Below are positions 46,106-55,518 of a DNA stretch of 64,000 nt, one piece after another. The notes under the pieces were generated by a model. The model made no database searches, was not told the DNA's origin, and saw only the letters and a list, made by a program, of their open reading frames with translations. Made by a program: the position numbers and the translations under genes. Origin of the DNA: Novosphingobium mangrovisedimenti (lineage in GTDB: Bacteria; Pseudomonadota; Alphaproteobacteria; Sphingomonadales; Sphingomonadaceae); the NCBI RefSeq assembly GCF_025153475.1, contig NZ_JANZXA010000002.1:124001-188000 (forward strand), given 5' to 3'. Positions within the stretch are counted from its first letter, which is position 1. Each line of letters starts with the position of its first letter.

Positions 46106-46996
46106 GTGGAAACCGGTCGCAGGTCGTTCCTCACCGGGCTGGCGGGCGCCATCGGCGCGCTCGCCCTGCCCGCCGCAATGCGTTCGACGCCCGTCATGGC
46201 CGCCCCGCTCGAGAAAGTGCGCGAGCTGGGCGTGCTGCGTGTCGGCCTCTACACCAACAACCGCCCGTGGTCCTGGGAACAGGCCGGCAAGCCCGCCGGG
46301 ATCGACGTCGACCTGGCCAAGGCACTCGCCGACCATCTCGGCGTACGCGCGGACATCGCCCTGTTCCTCGCCGACGAGGAGATTTCCGACGACCTGCGCA
46401 ACGTCGTCTGGCGCGGCGGCCTGCTCGGCTTCCAGCCCTGCGACGTCATGCTGCACGTTCCCTTCGACCGCCAGCTCATGGCGCAGGAGGACAACGTCGT
46501 CTTCCTCGCTCCCTACTACCGCGAGACGTTCGGCGCGGCCTGCGCCCCCGGAATCGCGGATTGCGAAGTCCCGCCAGTCCAGTTCCACGGCAGGCGGCTG
46601 ACGGCCGAACTCGATTCCATTCCCGACTTCTACCTGCTCGGGACCTTTGGCGGCATTCTGGCCAGGGACCTGACCCATGTCCCCACCGGCTACGAGGCCG
46701 TCGCCGCCCTGGCCGAGGACAAGGCCGACGTGGCGATCGCCAGCCGCGCGCAGATCGAAGCAGCCATGGCCGATCACCCCGACGCCGGGATCCGCCGCCG
46801 CAACAGCCCGCTGCCGGCGATGCTCTCACCCGGCTGGGACATCGGCATAGCCGTCAAGGAAAACAGCCGCACGCTCGGCTTCGCGCTTGAAGAGGAAATC
46901 TCGGCAATGGCCGGCGATGGCCGGATGAAGGCGATCTTCGCTAGGCACGGAGTCGAATGGCGTCCCGCACTCGCGGCCCAGCCCACGGCTTCGTGA
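46106..46996 (+). CDS. quinoprotein-associated periplasmic binding protein (MoxJ/XoxJ-like)
   Basis: 296 residues from GTG 46106, 4 bp after pedF, with GAGGA upstream. Twin-arginine-like leader ([15 protein letters not shown]), so possible Tat export. Then a family 3 solute-binding fold beginning [14 protein letters not shown]. This is the class of putative ABC binding proteins fixed beside quinoprotein dehydrogenases (MoxJ, XoxJ and relatives). XoxJ-type proteins are thought to help activate the dehydrogenase rather than import a solute; no permease genes are nearby. Confidence 0.88.
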   Translation: METGRRSFLTGLAGAIGALALPAAMRSTPVMAAPLEKVRELGVLRVGLYTNNRPWSWEQAGKPAGIDVDLAKALADHLGVRADIALFLADEEISDDLRNVVWRGGLLGFQPCDVMLHVPFDRQLMAQEDNVVFLAPYYRETFGAACAPGIADCEVPPVQFHGRRLTAELDSIPDFYLLGTFGGILARDLTHVPTGYEAVAALAEDKADVAIASRAQIEAAMADHPDAGIRRRNSPLPAMLSPGWDIGIAVKENSRTLGFALEEEISAMAGDGRMKAIFARHGVEWRPALAAQPTAS

Positions 46997-47005
46997 ACAG
47001 GGGGA

Positions 47006-47033
47006 CGGGGACGCCGCCTGCGACCGGCGTCCC
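47006..47033 (+). terminator. hairpin between the binding-protein and PQQ dehydrogenase genes
   Basis: 10-bp perfect GC-rich stem (47006-47015 with 47024-47033), 8-nt loop, ten bases after the stop codon. No U tract. Confidence 0.55.
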
Positions 47034-47127
47034 CCGAACCACCGCCACCCGGATCATGGCCCCGAACGCACCGGGAAACGCCCGTCCACGGCCATCGGAG
47101 CCCTCCCCGCAGCCCCGCCGCCTCCTC

Positions 47128-47139
47128 CCAAGGTGCAAT
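47128..47139 (+). promoter_or_regulatory. PQQ-regulon box toward the PQQ dehydrogenase
   Basis: CCAAGGTGCAAT, 101 bp before ATG 47241, in a 244-bp intergenic region that also holds the hairpin at 47006-47033. Extended on the right by TGCC, giving CCAA-N7-TTG. Confidence 0.6.
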
Positions 47140-47240
47140 TGCCCTCTTTTCGCCGGCCGATAGGCTGCCAATCGACGACCGGGGGCACCAGGTCCAGATC
47201 CGGCACCTGGCTCGGCGCAAGAACAACATGGAGGGATAGG

Positions 47241-48983
47241 ATGAAGCGGCGTTTCTCAAAATTCATCGCGGTACTCGCCGCGGCGGGCAGTACCATTGCC
47301 GTGCCGCTGCACGCAGCCGGCCCGACCAGCGCCGAGCTGCTGAACGATGCACAGAGCACCGGCGACGTTCTCACTTACGGCATGGGGCCCTGGCAACAGC
47401 GCTTCTCGCCGCTCGACGAGATCAATACCGACACCGTGAGCAAGCTCGTGCCCGCCTTCGCGGCCTCGCTTGGCGGGGAGAAGCAGCGGGGGCAGGAAGC
47501 CCAGCCGCTGGTCTATGACGGCACGATCTACGTCACCGCCTCCTATTCCCGCATGTTCGCCTTCGATGCGCGAACCGGCGAGAAGAAGTGGGAGTACGAT
47601 GCGCGCCTGCCAGACGCGATCATGCCCTGCTGCGACGTGGTCAACCGCGGCGCGGCCATCCATGGCGACAAGGTCATCTTCGCGACGCTTGATGCGCACC
47701 TCGTCGCGCTCAACCGCGAGACGGGCAAGGTCGTGTGGAACAAGAAGATCGGCGATTACAAGGCCGGCTATTCGGCAACGGCCGCGCCGCTGATCGTCAA
47801 GGACATGGTCATCACCGGCAACTCGGGCGGCGAGTTCGGCATCGTCGGCGCCGTGCAGGCACGCAACGTCGATACCGGCGAACTGATCTGGGAACGCCCG
47901 GTCATCGAAGGCCACATGGGCACGCTCAACGGCCAGCCCAACGGCATTACCGGCAAGACCAACGCCACCTGGACCGGCGACCTGTGGAAGACCGGCGGCG
48001 GCGCCACCTGGCTTGGCGGTACTTACGATCCGGGCACCAACCTCGTCTATTTCGGGACTGGCAACCCGGCGCCCTGGAACAGCCACCTGCGCCCGGGCGA
48101 CAACCTCTACACCGCGTCCACGCTGGCGATCGATGCCGATACCGGCGTGATCAAGTGGCACTTCCAGACCACGCCGCACGATGGCTGGGACTTCGATGGG
48201 GTCAATGAATTCATCCCCTTCGATGCCACGATCAAGGGCAAGACCCGCCATCTCGGCGCCAAGGCGGACCGCAACGGCTACTTCTACGTCCTCGACCGGA
48301 CGAACGGAAAGTTCATCTCGGCAAACAAGTTCGTGATGGAGACGACCTGGGCCGACGGCATCAATCCCAAGACCGGACGCCCCAACTACACCGCCGATGG
48401 CCGCCCCGGCGCGCCGGAGGGTGCGGAAAAGGGCAAGGCCGTCTTCGCCAGCCCCTCGTTCCTGGGCGGCAAGAACTGGATGCCGATGGCCTATTCGCAG
48501 GACACCGGCCTGTTCTACATCCCCTCCAACGACTGGGGCATGGACATCTGGAACGAGCCGATCGCCTACAAGAAGGGCGCGGCCTACCTGGGCGCGGGCT
48601 TCACCATCAAGCCGATCGCCGAAGATCACATCGGCGCGTTGCGCGCGATGGACCCGAAAACGGGCAAGATCGTCTGGGAATACAAGAACTCGGCTCCGCT
48701 GTGGGGCGGCGTGCTGACCACCCACGGCAATCTTGTCTTCACCGGCACCCCCGAAGGCTATCTCAAGGCCTTCGACGCGAAGACCGGCAAGGAGCTGTGG
48801 AAGTTCCAGACCGGCTCGGGCGTGGTCGGATCGCCGATCACCTGGATGCAGGACGGCCAGCAGTATGTCGCGGTCATGTCCGGCTGGGGCGGCGCCGTGC
48901 CGCTCTGGGGCGGAGAAGTCGCCAAGACCTTCAAGGAAATCAGCCAGGGCGGCATGCTCTGGGTGTTCAAGCTGTCACACTGA
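47241..48983 (+). CDS. PQQ-dependent alcohol dehydrogenase, lanthanide-type
   Basis: 580 residues from ATG 47241 (GGAGGGATAGG upstream). Signal peptide to ~residue 25, then an eight-bladed tryptophan-docking beta-propeller. Visible active-site features: vicinal disulfide Cys130-Cys131 (MPCCDVV), metal ligands Glu198 (GGEFG) and Asn275 (FGTGNP), catalytic Asp317 in PHDGWDFDG, and Asp319 two residues on. In the methanol/ethanol dehydrogenase family Ala, Ser or similar stands at that last position in Ca-dependent enzymes, and Asp in XoxF/PedH-type lanthanide enzymes. It oxidises primary alcohols, and perhaps aldehydes, in the periplasm, passing electrons to PedF. No cytochrome domain is fused. 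Confidence 0.93.
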   Translation: MKRRFSKFIAVLAAAGSTIAVPLHAAGPTSAELLNDAQSTGDVLTYGMGPWQQRFSPLDEINTDTVSKLVPAFAASLGGEKQRGQEAQPLVYDGTIYVTASYSRMFAFDARTGEKKWEYDARLPDAIMPCCDVVNRGAAIHGDKVIFATLDAHLVALNRETGKVVWNKKIGDYKAGYSATAAPLIVKDMVITGNSGGEFGIVGAVQARNVDTGELIWERPVIEGHMGTLNGQPNGITGKTNATWTGDLWKTGGGATWLGGTYDPGTNLVYFGTGNPAPWNSHLRPGDNLYTASTLAIDADTGVIKWHFQTTPHDGWDFDGVNEFIPFDATIKGKTRHLGAKADRNGYFYVLDRTNGKFISANKFVMETTWADGINPKTGRPNYTADGRPGAPEGAEKGKAVFASPSFLGGKNWMPMAYSQDTGLFYIPSNDWGMDIWNEPIAYKKGAAYLGAGFTIKPIAEDHIGALRAMDPKTGKIVWEYKNSAPLWGGVLTTHGNLVFTGTPEGYLKAFDAKTGKELWKFQTGSGVVGSPITWMQDGQQYVAVMSGWGGAVPLWGGEVAKTFKEISQGGMLWVFKLSH

Positions 48984-48993
48984 CCCAACCGAG

Positions 48994-49023
48994 AGGCGCG
49001 CCGGTTAACGCTGGCGCGCCTCG
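48994..49023 (+). terminator. hairpin between PQQ dehydrogenase and response regulator
   Basis: 10-bp perfect stem (48994-49003 with 49014-49023), 10-nt loop GGTTAACGCT; no U tract. May attenuate rather than stop read-through into the regulator gene. Confidence 0.45.
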
Positions 49024-49041
49024 CCTCCCCGGGGTAATGAA

Positions 49042-49722
49042 ATGAGTGCAATGGTCGCCATGGATGCTTCGATGGGAGAGTTCGCCGCACCCGACCGCGT
49101 TCTGATCGTCGATGACCACTCGCTGGTCCGCGACGGGCTGCGTTCGATCTTCGACGACGCTTTTCCCGAATGCGAGATCCTCGAGGCGGACTGTCTCGAA
49201 AGCGCGCTGCAGGTGCTCGCCGGCGCCGGCGATGTCGACCTCATGCTGCTTGACCTCAACATTCCCGACGTCTCGCACCTGTCCGGCCTTGAACGCCTGC
49301 GCGACGATTTTCCCGCCACGCCGGTAGTCATGGTCTCGGGCGTATGCGACCGCAACGTAGTGCGCGATGCGCTGGCGGCCGGGGCTGCAGGCTTCGTGCC
49401 CAAGTCGCTGAAACGCGCGGCGATAGTCGACGCGCTGCAGCAGGTCCTTTCCGGCGAAATCTACATGCCCGAGCTGGAAGTCGACGATTCCCAGGCCGCA
49501 GAGGAAGACATGATCCGGGCAAGGATCGACAGCCTGACCCCGCAGCAGCGCGTGGTGCTGGGCCATCTTGTCGCCGGCCGCCTCAACAAGCAGATTGCCT
49601 ACGAACTCGACGTCTCGATGACGACGGTCAAGGCCCATGTCTCGGCGATCCTGCAGAAGATGAACGTCTTCAGCCGCACCCAGGCGGTGATCATGGCCGG
49701 CAAGGTGGGATTCCGGGGCTAG
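49042..49722 (+). CDS. LuxR family response regulator (AgmR/ExaE/ErbR-like)
   Basis: 226 residues from ATG 49042; ATG 49054 or 49072 could also serve. An N-terminal receiver domain has acidic pocket DD (residues 24-25), phospho-acceptor Asp71 in LLDLNIPD and Lys in FVPKS. A C-terminal LuxR helix-turn-helix ([35 protein letters not shown], key [10 protein letters not shown]) follows. The AgmR/ExaE-type regulators of PQQ ethanol oxidation have this architecture and location. It is the best candidate to bind the nine boxes in this region. Confidence 0.88.
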   Translation: MSAMVAMDASMGEFAAPDRVLIVDDHSLVRDGLRSIFDDAFPECEILEADCLESALQVLAGAGDVDLMLLDLNIPDVSHLSGLERLRDDFPATPVVMVSGVCDRNVVRDALAAGAAGFVPKSLKRAAIVDALQQVLSGEIYMPELEVDDSQAAEEDMIRARIDSLTPQQRVVLGHLVAGRLNKQIAYELDVSMTTVKAHVSAILQKMNVFSRTQAVIMAGKVGFRG

Positions 49723-49761
49723 AGCACCGGTCCGAAGGACGTCGCCCGCCGCTTCCTAGGC

Positions 49762-49773
49762 CCAAGGTACAAT
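49762..49773 (+). promoter_or_regulatory. PQQ-regulon box toward aldehyde dehydrogenase
   Basis: CCAAGGTACAAT followed by TGG, so CCAA-N7-TTGG with inverted ends; 71 bp before ATG 49845. The best-conserved copy. Confidence 0.6.
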
Positions 49774-49844
49774 TGGATTCGCCGCACCGAAGTCACAGAA
49801 TGTCCGGCGAAGGTTCCGCTGAGAACACAGATTGGAGACTGGGA

Positions 49845-51365
<1,521 letters not shown>

Positions 51366-51447
51366 TGGAATCGGAGCCAGTCTCCTTTCCCCTACCGGTG
51401 CCTGCCCGCTCTCTCCACCAATCCCAGGCGGGCACCGGAACCTTGCG

Positions 51448-51479
51448 GGCGACGGATGGCACTTGTGCCGTCCGTCGCC
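51448..51479 (+). terminator. long hairpin between aldehyde dehydrogenase and DUF779 genes
   Basis: A 15-bp stem (51448-51462 with 51465-51479; one G-U pair) with a very tight loop and TCTTC after it, ending 10 bp before the DUF779 start codon. Either terminates the aldehyde dehydrogenase transcript or controls translation of the next gene, which has no clear Shine-Dalgarno. Confidence 0.65.
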
Positions 51480-51489
51480 TCTTCGCGTC

Positions 51490-51924
51490 ATGAGCGGGCC
51501 GGTTCCCCCGCGCATTCTCGCGACGCCGGAAGCCGCTGCGTGGATCGAGCGTCTGCGCGCGCAGCACGGTGACCTGATGTTCCACCAGTCCGGCGGCTGT
51601 TGCGACGGTTCGGCCCCGATGTGCTTCGTCGCCGGGGAATTCCGCGTCGGCGGGCAGGACGTGCTGCTCGGAAGGCTCACGGGCGATACGCCGGTCTGGA
51701 TCGGCGCGGCGCAGTTCGAATACTGGCGCCACACCCAGGTCACGATCGACGTCGTGCCCGGACGCGGCGCCGGAATGAGTCTCGAGGCACCCCATGGCGT
51801 GCGCTTCGTCATTCGCTCGCGCGTATTCACGGACGAGGAGGCGGCAGCGCTGGCCGAGGCGGGTGACCCGCCGCGCGGCGATGCCGTGCCGGAAAACGGG
51901 GAACGGGCGATCACCCGCGAGTGA
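51490..51924 (+). CDS. DUF779 domain-containing protein
   Basis: 144 residues from ATG 51490. Contains FHQSGGCCDGSAPMC and VWIGAAQFEYWRHTQVTIDVV, the conserved core of DUF779 (COG3564), a small cysteine-rich family almost always beside aldehyde dehydrogenases. The three clustered cysteines could bind metal or a thiol adduct. No clear Shine-Dalgarno; a hairpin ends 10 bp upstream, so expression may rely on coupling. Confidence 0.92.
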   Translation: MSGPVPPRILATPEAAAWIERLRAQHGDLMFHQSGGCCDGSAPMCFVAGEFRVGGQDVLLGRLTGDTPVWIGAAQFEYWRHTQVTIDVVPGRGAGMSLEAPHGVRFVIRSRVFTDEEAAALAEAGDPPRGDAVPENGERAITRE

Positions 51925-52011
51925 ATAGACTTGGCGAAGCGCGCGCTTCCGCCTAAAATTCGCAGTTCGGCCACCGCTCGCCATAGAAGCGGGGCAGTTG
52001 GGAGTAAGCGA

Positions 52012-53163
52012 ATGGACACGCAAGTGCAGGATGGCGGGGAGCGGCTGGTGGCTTGCACCTCTCACGCCGACGATCCGGGATCAGCGGTGGCCGAGCTGGT
52101 TGCCGGCATCGCCGGTCGCGAACTGGCGGGCGGCCTGCTGTTCTGTTCCCAGCGCTACCCGCGCGACGAACTGGCCCGTGAGCTGGCCGAGGCGCTCCCC
52201 GGCGTCGCGTTGGTCGGCTGCACCAGCGCGGGCGAACTGACCGATCGCGGCTACGACACCGACAGCCTGCTGCTGATCGGCTTTCCCGCATCGGACTTTT
52301 CGATGTCGGCACTGCGCTTCGACGATCTCGACAATTTCGATCCACAACAGGCACAGGGAGCGATCCGCCAGCTTGTCGCCGGGGCCCGGCTCGATCACGG
52401 GGCGGCTGGCGACCTGCATCAGGTAGCGATGGTCTTCGTCGACGGCCTCTCGCACCGCGAGGAGATCCTGACGATGACCGCGCAGCATGCGCTCGGCGAT
52501 GTCCAGCTCATCGGCGGATCGAGCGGCGACGACCTCAACTTCGCCAAGACCGGCGTGTTCCACGAAGGCAGGTTCCATGAGGACGCCGCGGTCATCGCCG
52601 TGCTCACCAGCCGTCGTCCGATGCACGTTTTTTGCGCCAATCACTATCAGCCGGGCCCGGCCAAGATGGTGATTACCGAGGCTGACCCCGAAACCCGCAC
52701 GGTCTACGAGATCAATGCCGCCCCTGCCTCCGAGGAGTACCGGCGCCTGGCGGGGAGCCCCGCCGAAAAGCTCGACGTGCATTTCTTTGCCGCCCACCCG
52801 CCGATGGTCCGCACCGGGGGGCAGTATCACGTGCGTTCGATCCAGTCGGCCAATCCGGACGGCAGCCTGACGTTCTACTGCGCCATCGATACCGGCGTGG
52901 TGCTGACCATCGGCGAGCCGGTCGACCGCGTCGCCTGGCTTCGCGACCTGTTCGGCAAGGTCGGTGCCAACGTGGGCGAGATCGACCATATCATCGGCTT
53001 CGATTGCGTGCTGAACCGTCTCGATGCCGAGGATCGGCAGATCGCGCGCGCGCTGTCCGCGCTCTATGTCGAGAACAACGTGCTTGGCTTCAACACCTAC
53101 GGGGAGCAGTTCCTCGCCGCCCACATGAACCAGACCTTCAGCGGGCTGGCCATCGGACGGTGA
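52012..53163 (+). CDS. FIST domain sensory protein
   Basis: 383 residues from ATG 52012; GGGAG lies 7 nt upstream. An N-terminal FIST domain (VACTSHADD ... VGCTSAGELTDRGYDTDSLLL) is followed by a FIST_C domain near the C-terminus (GFDCVLNRLDAEDRQIARALSALYVENNVLGFNTYGEQF, key NNVLGFNTYGEQ). FIST proteins are intracellular signal-sensing proteins thought to bind small ligands such as amino acids. In quinoprotein clusters one pairs with a PAS histidine kinase, as here. Kinase start overlaps or directly follows the stop. Confidence 0.92.
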   Translation: MDTQVQDGGERLVACTSHADDPGSAVAELVAGIAGRELAGGLLFCSQRYPRDELARELAEALPGVALVGCTSAGELTDRGYDTDSLLLIGFPASDFSMSALRFDDLDNFDPQQAQGAIRQLVAGARLDHGAAGDLHQVAMVFVDGLSHREEILTMTAQHALGDVQLIGGSSGDDLNFAKTGVFHEGRFHEDAAVIAVLTSRRPMHVFCANHYQPGPAKMVITEADPETRTVYEINAAPASEEYRRLAGSPAEKLDVHFFAAHPPMVRTGGQYHVRSIQSANPDGSLTFYCAIDTGVVLTIGEPVDRVAWLRDLFGKVGANVGEIDHIIGFDCVLNRLDAEDRQIARALSALYVENNVLGFNTYGEQFLAAHMNQTFSGLAIGR

Positions 53164-53168
53164 CAGCG

Positions 53169-55370
53169 ATGGAAACCGCCACTGACATCGGAGAACTGGA
53201 GGAACTGCGGCGCAAGGTCGCGCGGCTGGAAAAGATCAATGCTGCATTGATCGACCGGGTCGAGCGCTCGACCGATATACAGGGCGGTGCGTTCTCGATG
53301 TTCGAAACGGCCATCTCGCTCGAGGCCAGGGTTCGCGATCGCACGAGCGCGCTCGAGGAAGCGCTTGAACGGCTCAACGCGGCCAATGCCGAACTGGCCT
53401 CGGCCCATGCCGCCGCGAGTTCGACGCGAACGCTGCTGCGCGATGCGATCGAGTCCCTCAGCGACGGCTTCGCGCTGTTCGACAAGGACGATCGCATGGT
53501 GCTGTGCAATCGCGCCTTCCTGCAATTCTTCCCCTATTTCGAGTCGATCAGCGATTCCCTGCCCGAGTTCTCGGAACTGGCCACGCGTTTCGCCCGTTCC
53601 GGGGAGGCGCTCGCCTCGCGCGATGCGCCGGAACGCTGGCTCAAGGACCGGCTCGCCCGCCATCGCCTGGCCCAGGGCGCCCACGTCCAGGCGCTTGCCG
53701 ACGGGCGGTGGCTCCAGATCAACGAACTCAAGACCAGCGATGGCGGCACTGTCGGCATCTATACAGACATCACCCTGGTAAAGGCCGAGGACGCCCGCCA
53801 GCGCGCCCGCGAACTCGCCGAACGCAACCTCGCGCTGCAATCCACGCTCGACACGCTCTCCGAAGGCGTCTGCCTGTTCGACGCGCAGCGCCGCCTGCAG
53901 GCTTGGAACGAGGGCATGCTGGCCGTGCTCGACATCGGCGACATCGTACCCGGCAGCGGTCCGGAGACGCACGAGGCGCTGACCGACTGGTGCGTGCGCA
54001 ACCGCGGGCTCGACTGCCCCGGGGCGCTGTGCTGGCGCGAAGGCGACGCCGAGCGGGTCGCCACCCAGTGCATGATGGGCGATCGCCATTTTACGGTCCG
54101 CTCGGTGCCGCTCAAGAACGGCGGCATGGTCTTCACGTTCGATGACGTGACCGACCACGTGCGTTTCCAGCGCTCGCTGACCGAGACCGCCGAGACGCTG
54201 GAGCGACGCGTGACCGAGCGCACCGCCGAACTGGTCGAGGTCAACCGCCAGCTCGTCGAGGCGAAGAACGAGGCGGAAACCGCCAACCGTTCGAAGACCA
54301 GCTTCATCGCCGCCGCCAGCCATGACCTGCTGCAGCCGCTCAACGCCGCACGGCTCTTCGTTTCGGCCATGGACGGACAGGAAATGCCGGCAAGGCCGCG
54401 CAGTCTGGTACAGCAGGCCTCGACCGCGCTGGACTCGGTCGAAGACCTGCTGGAAGCACTGTTCGAGATCTCGCGCCTCGATGCCGGCGCGATCCAGCCC
54501 GAGTTCGCCGACCTCTCGCTGAACACGATCCTGCGCGCGCTGCGGATCGAGTTCGCCCCGCTCGCGCAGTCCGGCGGCCTCGAACTCGAAATGCCGGAAA
54601 CGCGGCTGTGGGTGCGCAGCGACCCCCGCCTGCTGCGCCGGGTGCTGCAGAACTTCGTCTCCAATGCGATCCGCTACACCGAAAACGGCAGCGTCCGTGT
54701 CGAACTGTGCGAGCAGGGAGAAGACGTCGTGGTCACCGTGCGCGATACCGGCCCCGGCATCGCCGCTGCCGATCGCGACGAGATCTTCGAGGAGTTTCGC
54801 CGCCTCAGCAAGACGCAGAAGATCCCGGGCAAGGGCCTGGGCCTCGCCATCGTGCGGCGCGTAACGACCATGCTCGGGCACGAAATCGGGCTCGAATCGG
54901 CTCCCGGCGAAGGCGCTGCCTTCTCGATCCGGCTGCCGCGCGCAGAGCCTGTCGCGGAGACCGGCAGCGAAAACGCGGCCGCCGCCGGAGGCAACACCCG
55001 CGCGGGCGGGCTCGTGCTGGTGGTCGACAACGATCCGGCGGTTCTGTCGGGCATGGAAGCCCTGCTGGAGAACTGGAGCCTCGACGTTGTCGCCGTCAAC
55101 GATCCCTCCGACCCCGCGGCGCTGGCGGCAATCGACCAGGGGCCCGCGATGTTCATCGTCGACTACCATCTGGACAACGATCTTACCGGCGAAAAAGCGG
55201 TGGCCATGCTGCGCGAACGCGCCGGCTCCAACGTACCGGCCATGATCATCACCGCCGATCGCGGCGCGGAAACCAAGGCCCAACTCGCCAGCCTCTCGCT
55301 GCCCGTGCTGAACAAGCCGGTCAAACCCGCGAAGCTGAGGGCCTTGTTGCGGCAGCTCGACATTCTCTAG
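53169..55370 (+). CDS. hybrid sensor histidine kinase/response regulator with PAS domains
   Basis: 733 residues from ATG 53169; GTG 53160, overlapping the FIST stop by 4 bp, is equally plausible. Soluble: an N-terminal coiled coil (~5-90), two PAS-like domains (~90-215 and ~225-350), a HisKA domain with phosphorylation site His385 (SHDLLQPLNAARLF), a HATPase_c domain (NFVSNAIRYTENG, DTGPGIAAADRDEIFEEF, GKGLGLAI), then a receiver with Asp665 (FIVDYHLDN). The SHDLLQPLNAARLF type belongs to the NahK/ErcS'-like group, which feeds LuxR regulators of PQQ ethanol oxidation. No membrane segment, so it senses a cytoplasmic or FIST-bound signal. Confidence 0.93.
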   Translation: METATDIGELEELRRKVARLEKINAALIDRVERSTDIQGGAFSMFETAISLEARVRDRTSALEEALERLNAANAELASAHAAASSTRTLLRDAIESLSDGFALFDKDDRMVLCNRAFLQFFPYFESISDSLPEFSELATRFARSGEALASRDAPERWLKDRLARHRLAQGAHVQALADGRWLQINELKTSDGGTVGIYTDITLVKAEDARQRARELAERNLALQSTLDTLSEGVCLFDAQRRLQAWNEGMLAVLDIGDIVPGSGPETHEALTDWCVRNRGLDCPGALCWREGDAERVATQCMMGDRHFTVRSVPLKNGGMVFTFDDVTDHVRFQRSLTETAETLERRVTERTAELVEVNRQLVEAKNEAETANRSKTSFIAAASHDLLQPLNAARLFVSAMDGQEMPARPRSLVQQASTALDSVEDLLEALFEISRLDAGAIQPEFADLSLNTILRALRIEFAPLAQSGGLELEMPETRLWVRSDPRLLRRVLQNFVSNAIRYTENGSVRVELCEQGEDVVVTVRDTGPGIAAADRDEIFEEFRRLSKTQKIPGKGLGLAIVRRVTTMLGHEIGLESAPGEGAAFSIRLPRAEPVAETGSENAAAAGGNTRAGGLVLVVDNDPAVLSGMEALLENWSLDVVAVNDPSDPAALAAIDQGPAMFIVDYHLDNDLTGEKAVAMLRERAGSNVPAMIITADRGAETKAQLASLSLPVLNKPVKPAKLRALLRQLDIL

Positions 55371-55427
55371 GCGGCACCGTCCGGTTCTTCACGGCGTTAG
55401 AGCCTGTCAATTTCCCCTCATGAAGAA

Positions 55428-55455
55428 GGGCGTCCGGAACATGTCCCGGACGCCC
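55428..55455. terminator. bidirectional terminator between kinase and sulfatase genes
   Basis: Perfect 10-bp stem (55428-55437 with 55446-55455), 8-nt loop. On the minus strand the stem is followed by TTCTTC, a weak U tract, so it probably ends the sulfatase transcript as well as the kinase transcript. Confidence 0.65.
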
Positions 55456-55518
55456 CTCGACTCAAGCCGCAGCCGCCTCCCCGCCAACAGAGAACAACCA
55501 TGGACATGCGATCAAAAG

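Noticed and set aside
51953..51972. A box-like sequence (CCTAAAATTCGCAG) before the FIST gene
   Set aside because: Too many mismatches to the consensus; could be chance.
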